The position numbers and the translations under genes were made by a program. A DNA stretch of 64,000 nucleotides from Girardinichthys multiradiatus (Eukaryota; Chordata; Actinopteri; Cyprinodontiformes; Goodeidae), in the NCBI RefSeq assembly GCF_021462225.1, contig NC_061815.1, positions 47,281,873 through 47,345,872 on the forward strand. Reading direction: 5' to 3'. Below the pieces are notes generated by a model. It saw only the letters and a list, made by a program, of their open reading frames with translations. It was not told the origin of the DNA and made no database searches. The stretch's first letter is position 1, and the number at the start of each line of letters is the position of its first letter. This document shows positions 57,301-64,000 of this stretch, in pieces.

Positions 57301-58644
57301 ACTACATGATAACATGTGGCAGTACATGTTGTGGCTTCTTTTCATGGACACAGATGCACCAAACTCTTGAATTGTATGACACAAACCTAGATTTGCTAAT
57401 CTGACTCGGTGTGAGCTTCCCCTTTGTTGAGATAGACCTGGGTCCCTCCCAGGATAAGGGCATTATTCTCCTGCTAATCATTTACTAATTTAATCTAATA
57501 CATAACTAAATCTAGAAACAAGATCAGTGAGCATGAATTATATTTCTAGCATTTACCTTTATTGAAGAGGATGGAAATGTAGCCACAGTCTGGAGGTAAA
57601 AATGTGTGAAAACTATTTCTTTTAGATAATACTTGAATGCAATGATGCTTGACATATAGGGTACAAGGCTACACATCTTATTTGCCTGGCAGCTTCGAAT
57701 AGACATTTAAATCCATGGGATGAGTTTATAGCACAATTTTATTGTTGTGGAATGGCGGTCAATTATATAAAAAACTAATATACAAAAAACATGAACATTT
57801 AAACTTCATGTGAATACAACTACTTGTATTTTAGGGTATCAAAATGGCTGACTTAACAGCAGCGGAAGGTTTTCTTTTGACTAACAGAATAAACAACAGG
57901 AGAAAAAAATTCATTTTTCATCCGCATTTTATATTATGGATATAAACAGTGCTATGTCTTATGAATCTAATTCGTTTCCTCTAAGCCTGTTATGATCCAC
58001 AGTGATTTTTTTTCTTTCTCATTTATAATTTTCTTTGAGGTGTTATACTTTCTGCAAATACCTGTTGGGCAAAATGTTTTAATAAATCAAGGTCCTTGCT
58101 TTGTGATTCTTTTTTGTTCTCCACAGACTAAAAAAAAAAACAGATCTACTTATTGTAAAATATTTGATAAAACAACATGATATTTCTACGTAAATAAGGT
58201 AAGTGACTTTCAGAGAAGAGTATACCAAGTGAAATGTTTTTTGTAAATATTGCATTGAAAGATAATTGTCAGAGATAAATAAGTAGCATTACTCATGAGG
58301 CTATAACATGAATAGCTTGCAGCAGCTGGCAGCATGTTCGCATCATACATCAAACTCATGCCTATTCCTTTAAGTCTGGTTGTTTCAGCCTTTGATGGAA
58401 GTTCTCTGGGGTTTTCAACTGGACATATTTCATATATATTTTACATTGTGGCTGCATCTGTTTCACCTTTTAACGGAGGAGAAATTCTGTTTCATGACAT
58501 CACCTTGTAATCAATATAAATATAGAAATATGATATATATTGATCCTGTACAAGCATTTTTAAGAAATTACATAATTAAAGGGTAAACCACATTTGAAAT
58601 GTGATATTTCAATAAGTTTTATACACTTTGTGAAACTCCTTAGG
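57301..58644. other. Unassigned stretch
   Basis: AT-rich, with no recognisable gene or transposon. A 13-bp string GTGAAACTCCTTA is tandemly repeated at 58629-58661, at the junction with the Rex1-like element. Confidence 0.4.
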
Positions 58645-59543
58645 TTGGGTGAAACTCCTTAAGTTTGCAGACGACACCACTGTCATTGGACTGATCCAGG
58701 ACGGTGATGAGTCTGCATACAGACAGCAGGTGGATCGGCTGATACACTGATGCAGTCAGAACTACCTTGAACTCAACCCACTCAAGACTGTGGAAATGGT
58801 GGTGGACTTTCGGAGAACACCACCCCCATACACCCCCCTCACCATCCTCAACAACACTGTATTGGCCGTGGACCGCTTCAGCTTCTTAGGAACCACCATC
58901 TCTGAGGACCTGAGATGGTCTTCACACATAGACACTGTTCAAAAAAAGGCCCAGCAGAGACTGTACTTCCTGAGGCAGCTCAAGAAGTACAACCTTCCAC
59001 AGGAGCTGCTGGTCATCTTCTACACTGCCATCATACAGTCTGTCCTGTCTTCATCCATCTCAGTGTGGTTTGGTTCATCCACAAAACAGGACAGGTCCAG
59101 ACTGCAACGAATAATCAGGACTGCAGAGAGAATAATCAGAGCTGACCTTCCCTCCATCCAGGACTTATACAGGTCTAGGGTCAAGAAAAGAGCTTCCAAA
59201 ATCTCTGCAGACCCCACACACCCTGCACATAAACTGTTCAGAGCTTTACCTTCAGGCTGCCGCTACAGAGCACTGTTCACTAAAACCAGCCGCTACAGAG
59301 ATAGTTTCTTCCCCCAGGCTGTTTCTCTGTTGAACATTCAATAGAGTACAAAACAACAGCATACAGATGTTGCAAATGCACCTTTTTTATTAGATATGTG
59401 TATATTGTACATTGTAAATTGTAAATTTGTATATTATGTAATGCAAAAACAGAACAAAAGAGCAAAGTGTACTGGAGGCAAATTCCTTGTTTGTATGCGT
59501 GAACTTGGCAAAAAAGCTGATTCTGATTCTGATTCTGACTGAC
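58645..59543 (+). mobile_element. Rex1-like LINE, 3' half of RT plus tail
   Basis: The frame begins inside RT with the catalytic KFADDTTVIG (58661-58690). A TGA stop interrupts it at 58748-58750, then it is open for 184 codons (58790-59344: LELNPLKTVEMVVDFRRT, FSFLGTTISEDLRWSSHID, QRLYFLRQLKKYNLPQELL, VWFGSSTKQD). A short AT-rich 3' UTR follows, ending in tandem GATTCT units (59519-59538). The 5' part including the endonuclease is absent, as in most 5'-truncated insertions. Antisense relics of the same family lie at 3448-3893 and 13622-13935. It is inactive because of truncation and the stop. Confidence 0.88.
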
Positions 59544-61225
59544 CACTTCATTAGGTACACCTTGCTAGTCTTGTCATATATCGGTATAGTTAAAGAACTA
59601 AATGCAGAGATGAAGACTGGAAGTGCATGATGAGAGGTTAGCTTAATGGTATCTGATCTCAGAAAACCAGACTGGTGACAACAATAAAGGATCTAAAAAC
59701 GATTGAGAGAACCAGAAATATTTATGTTTGGGATAACTGGAATGCTAGACAGGTAAGTTAGTGAACAGATGAGCGACAGCTGGGGAGTGCAGTGAGATAC
59801 ACTTAGGGAAGGTACTGCATGGGTAAATCAGGGAACACAGAAAACAATCACTACACAGAAATCCAGAATACTAAAAATTATGACTTGTCTTCAGCACAGT
59901 CTTAATTCTTCATGAAATATATTTAACACAGTGTTGAAGACATTCCTCAGAGATTTTGGTTCATGTTGAAATAATATCACACAGCTGCTGCAGATTTGTC
60001 AGCTGCAGATGGATGATTTAGTCCCCATTGTACAGCATCCTGAAGGTGAACTATGAACTATTGAGTTCTGGTCTGGTCTCTGTGGATTTAATTTAAGAAA
60101 GGTGATTTACATTTCATGTTCAAGGAATGAAGGGACAGAGCTCACTAATGAGCAACAGTTGATTTAACTTCGATTCCTGGGGCTCGGCTGGGCCCAGCCT
60201 GAAAAAACAAAATAAAGCCCTCTTTAGATGGGAACATCAGCCGTGGGGAGGATTGTGGGAGTTAGGTAGTGGGGTAGTGGGGGAGCCTGGGAGTGCCAAT
60301 CCCTGTAACTCTAAAGACATGAAACCTCAACTCATTGATGGGCAGGAGCAGACTAGAACTAAAATTCAGCTCTGGACTTTTTCTCAGATAGGCCCATTTT
60401 CCATATGCGTACAAACAGACCCTTAAAATGGTTGTCTTGATATCTCCGAAGATCACAATTGTCATTTTGAATTTCAAAAGAAACAGTTTCTGCATACCCC
60501 TTCTCTTAAGAGAAATTATATTTAAAAAAAACACTAACTAATTAGTGGTACACAAATTCCTATTATTTCAAGTTAGCATCTCCCTGGTCTCTAGGTTTTG
60601 TACCAGTTCAACTATAGCTCAACACAGAAATATAATAAAGAAGACGGAGGGAGAAACAAATGACACTAAGATGGAAATAGCCTTAAACTGATTTTCTCCG
60701 AATTTGTAATTGAAGTAATTAAATTTCCCCCCTTACTCCCATGTTTTCCAGTTTTATTCATTATCGTTTTCTTCTTTGGGGCTGAAAAAATTGCCTTGCC
60801 TTAGCAAAAAGATGCAATTTGGTCATATTCTGAATTATTCTTTTACAGTCTTGATCTCTAAGTATACTTTGCTGTTCCAGGCATTTACAGGGCAGCAGAA
60901 AGGCTCTGAGGGTTTAGGACTTTCATCTTCCCTCTTATTTTGCTGTTCACAATTAGTCTGACAATAAGTTGTTGTTCTTTGAAAGTTTTTAGTCAAGTAA
61001 ACTTTTATTATTTAAGCCTCCAAACATTAGTTGGCTAGAGAAGGGATGCCTCATGTATACGTCAAAGGTGCTACTTGCTTTAGGATTAACACACATAACT
61101 GCTGACAGCGAAGAGTAACAGACACATGTATTAGCTCTCAGCTTTAGTAGTTACGTAGGTTGTTGCTGTAACTGACTATCAACTAATTCTTAGTCAAAAG
61201 TCAGATTTTAACACTAAATGCAACT
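59544..61225. other. Unassigned stretch
   Basis: No recognisable gene, RNA or transposon. Confidence 0.45.
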
Positions 61226-61720
61226 TCACTGATATTGATCTGCTTGTGTCCAGTGCCTACTTACAGTGCATTGAGTACACACTCTGCTCTGGTGTATGTA
61301 GCATTCTTCAAAGTCCAGTCCACTGCTGTGTTTACTTTTAGAGGCGCTAAAAATAACTTTTTGACAAATTAACCTGGCACGCCAATGGCGTGGACTGTAG
61401 GGCTGTTCTGCACTTTGGCAGGATAGACAGCTTGCCAGTCCCCCCCCTGATGATGTGCCAACATTTTGTGACTTTAGTGATTTTGTAACTGTATCACCAA
61501 ATGTGCTGCGATATTTCTTGAACACCTGGGTGAAGACATAGATCAGCTGGCAGTGAGTTGGATCTTGGTGCAAAGAAGGTGTCAAACAGACATGAAATAC
61601 GGTGGTGAAGGGGAACTGGGAATATCTGGTGGGGATCCAGTTAAGGACATCTTCAAACTGGGCCATGTTCACGACCTCCACCCAAGACACAGGTTTCAGG
61701 TGCAGCAGCCTGAGATACAT
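61226..61720 (-). other. Unrecognised 164-codon ORF
   Basis: One of the longest ORFs here that is not clearly transposon-derived. It lies on the minus strand and starts MYLRLLHLKPVSWVEVVNMA. It has many Cys and His residues (ASCLSCQSAE, CYIHQSRVCTQC), but their spacing fits no zinc-binding pattern that I know. It has no signal peptide and no obvious splice context. It directly precedes the LINE at 61860 and may be part of an unknown repeat or a chance frame. Confidence 0.25.
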
Positions 61721-61859
61721 TGCTGCCTGTCACAGCGACAACCACAAGACCCTTTGATGGAGATCAGTAGTTATTAAAACCTTGGAGCTGAAGAAGGATT
61801 CCTTTGGGTATTGGCATGATCTAGGGACTCCTTTGAGCAGCAGGATGGCAAGGTGTGAC

Positions 61860-64000
61860 CTGAAGTACTCTAGGTTTTTTTCCCATCTACTTCCACCTCT
61901 CTGCCTGCTCAGATGCTTTTCTCTTAAGCTCCCTGCTTGCTTGCATTCATTTACTCCTAAGCTTTTATCTCTTAGCCAAAATTACAGAAATATTGTACTA
62001 AAACTACTTCTTACCAGCGACGTCCAAAGATTATTATTACTTTTATTTTTTATTCTAAAGGATTTTGATGTTTTTATAATCGAACTCGAAAGAAGGACAG
62101 GCTGACGCCAGCTAATCAGCACAAAATGCAGCAGCACAGCGATAGGTTCACCACAGAGGACTTTGACAAACATTTACAGAAATTAGTCCACTAATTAGTC
62201 AAAGAATCTTCAAGAATAAGGATTGTAATAACCTCCTGGGCTTTTCCACAGACTTCCACCGACACAGCAGTCAGCACATCCACATCAACTCTAGTAACCA
62301 AGGTTGTCTTCAACTAGAACTGATTTTGACAAAATTTCCTAATTTCTTCTTCTTCCTGCTCGATGTTTTACCCACAGCTTTCCTTAAGAAAGCTTTGCCT
62401 GTAATAACATATGATTTAACACAAATAATAAACACCTCCCTTTTTTCAGGTATTTTCGCCTAAGCCCTGAAAGCAGCAATTATCAAACCTCTATTGAAAA
62501 AGAGCAACTTGGACAAGCTGCTACTACAGAACTACAGGCCTATATCAAACTTCCCCTTCATCAGAAAGATTATTGAAAAAGCTGTTTCAACAGTTAAACA
62601 ACTTCCTAACAACGACCAACCGCTTCGATGTCTTCCAGTCAGGCTTCCTGCTCACCACAGTACAGAGACTGCTCTTGTCAAGGTCTTCAATGACATCCGT
62701 ATAAATGCAGACTGTAGAAGAACCACAGTGCTGGTATTATTGGACCTAAGTGCAGCATTCGACACTGTTGATCACTCCATTTTATTAGAGTGCCTGGAAA
62801 ACTGGGTCGGCCTTTCTGGAGCATCACTCAATTGGTTTAAATCCTATTTGAAGGACAGGGACTTTTTTGTGTCAGTAGGTAACTTTACATCAGAAACCAC
62901 AAAAATCCCATGTGGTGTTCCCCAAAGGTCCATCTTAGGGCCCCCTCTATTCAATATCTACATGCTCCCCCTATCTCAGATTTTAATAAACAAAAACGTA
63001 AGTTATAACTATGCAAATGACAAACAGCTATACGTTACGATGTCACCAGGTGAATGTGAACCCACTTAAGCGCTGGGTAAATGCTTAGAAGAAATTAAGG
63101 CTTGGATGTGCCAAAATTTTCTTCAGCTAAATCAAAACAAAACTCAATTAATAATCTTTGGACCAAAGGAAGAGCGTTTAAAAGTTAGCACACAGCTTCA
63201 GTTAATACAGCTAGAAACCACCAATCAGGCTCGAAACCTGGGTGTAGTGATGGACTCAGTCATGAACCTTCAGAGGCACATAAAGACAGTAACAAGGTCA
63301 GCCTTCTATCACCTAAAGAACATCTCCAGGATTAAAGAACTAATGTCGCAGCAGGACCTTGAAAGACTAATTCATGCGTTCATCTTTAGTAGAATTGATT
63401 ACTGCAACGGTGTCTTCACAGGTCTGCCTAAAAAGTCGATCTGACAGCTGCAGTTGATCCAGAATGCTGCTGCCCGCGTCCTCACTAGAACTAAGAAAGT
63501 GGAGCACATCACCCTGGTTCTAAAGTCCCTACACTGGCTCCACGTATCTCAAAGAATAGACTATAACAAACTTCTGTTAGTCTATAAATCACTAAATGGC
63601 TTAGCACCAAAATACATTACAGACTTGTTGTCAGTGTATCAACCACCCAGACCTCTCAGGTCTTCTGGTTCAAATCTACTCTGCACACCCAGAACCAGAA
63701 CCAAACATGGAAAAGCAGATTTTAGTTCTTATGCTCCACTGATCCGGAATAAACTCCCAGAAAACTGTAAAAGCGCCGAAACCCTAAGTTGCTTTAAATC
63801 AAGATAAAAAACGTATTTGTTTAGAGTGGCCTTTGAATGTGTTATCCCTACATTATTAGTTAAGTTTTCAGTCCAATTTTCCTTTCATTTTCTTATCCAT
63901 CATTCTATTCTCGCAGAGTCTGAGTAATCTGGAGATCATAGTGGGATGCTCCATCATAGTGGCAAAGTTCACTGAGGTAGTTTAAAAGCAGACTGGCAGC
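61860..64000 (+). mobile_element. L2-like LINE, RT region, runs off the window end
   Basis: RT is readable in three frame segments. The first (62494-63069) has NYRPISNFPFIRKIIEKAV, AHHSTETALVKV, motif A as VLLDLSAAFDTVDHS and motif B-like PCGVPQRSILGPPLF. It then has YNYANDKQLY where an active enzyme has YADD, so a catalytic Asp is replaced by Asn. A stop at 63067 and another at about 63442 split off the C-terminal parts (63106-63444: [26 protein letters not shown]; 63454-63807: IQNAAARVLTRT, LHWLHVSQRIDYNKLL). Worn upstream sequence is traceable to about 61860. The element is a pseudogene; its 3' end lies outside the window. Confidence 0.85.

Noticed and set aside
1..64000. CRISPR arrays, prokaryotic operons, tRNA or rRNA genes
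   Set aside because: No regularly spaced repeats with unique spacers, no ribosome-binding-site-led gene clusters and no recognisable tRNA or rRNA sequence; spliced exons and fish transposons indicate a vertebrate genome.

Overview
The window looks like a repeat-rich teleost chromosome segment. The evidence is two exons of a relaxin-receptor gene with vertebrate splice sites, several fish-type non-LTR retrotransposons (Rex1-like, Rex3-like with a GATG/CATC-repeat tail, L2-like), many Tc1/mariner transposons, and endogenous retrovirus pieces. No bacterial-style genes, operons or CRISPR arrays are present. The species cannot be fixed; a percomorph fish is an inference from the repeat types.

Host gene. 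Only one host gene is convincingly visible: the 5' end of rxfp1 (relaxin family peptide receptor 1) on the minus strand. Exon 1 (start codon 16554-16556, donor at 16513) encodes a signal peptide. Exon 2 (1655-1792) encodes the LDL-receptor class A module. They join in phase across an intron of about 14.7 kb. The rest of the receptor (leucine-rich repeats and seven-helix domain) should lie left of base 1. A CpG-rich leader and promoter lies around 16557-16900.

Layout. 1-1654: Tc1 relics in rxfp1 intron 2. 1793-16513: rxfp1 intron 1, with two near-intact Tc1 transposons (4058-5625, 12050-13618), LINE relics, a hairpin MITE, an element with a small membrane-protein ORF, and a solo LTR. 16.9-25 kb: upstream DNA with a second solo LTR and mariner relics. 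24962-26231: a near-intact DD36E Tc1/mariner element. 26730-31806: a retroviral/LINE composite, with an LTR and env TM fragment on the minus strand, L2 and Rex3 fragments, then decayed gag-pro-pol on the plus strand. 32-58 kb: mostly AT-rich DNA with scattered TE relics, microsatellites, a perfect 52-bp palindrome beside telomere-like repeats, and a poly-G tract fused to a truncated Tc1 copy. 58.6-59.5 kb: a Rex1-like 3' half. 61.9-64 kb: an L2-like LINE running off the window end.

The window is mainly a record of transposon invasion around one receptor gene. The three intact transposase ORFs are the only mobile-element genes here that look potentially functional; nearly everything else is truncated, frameshifted or stopped.
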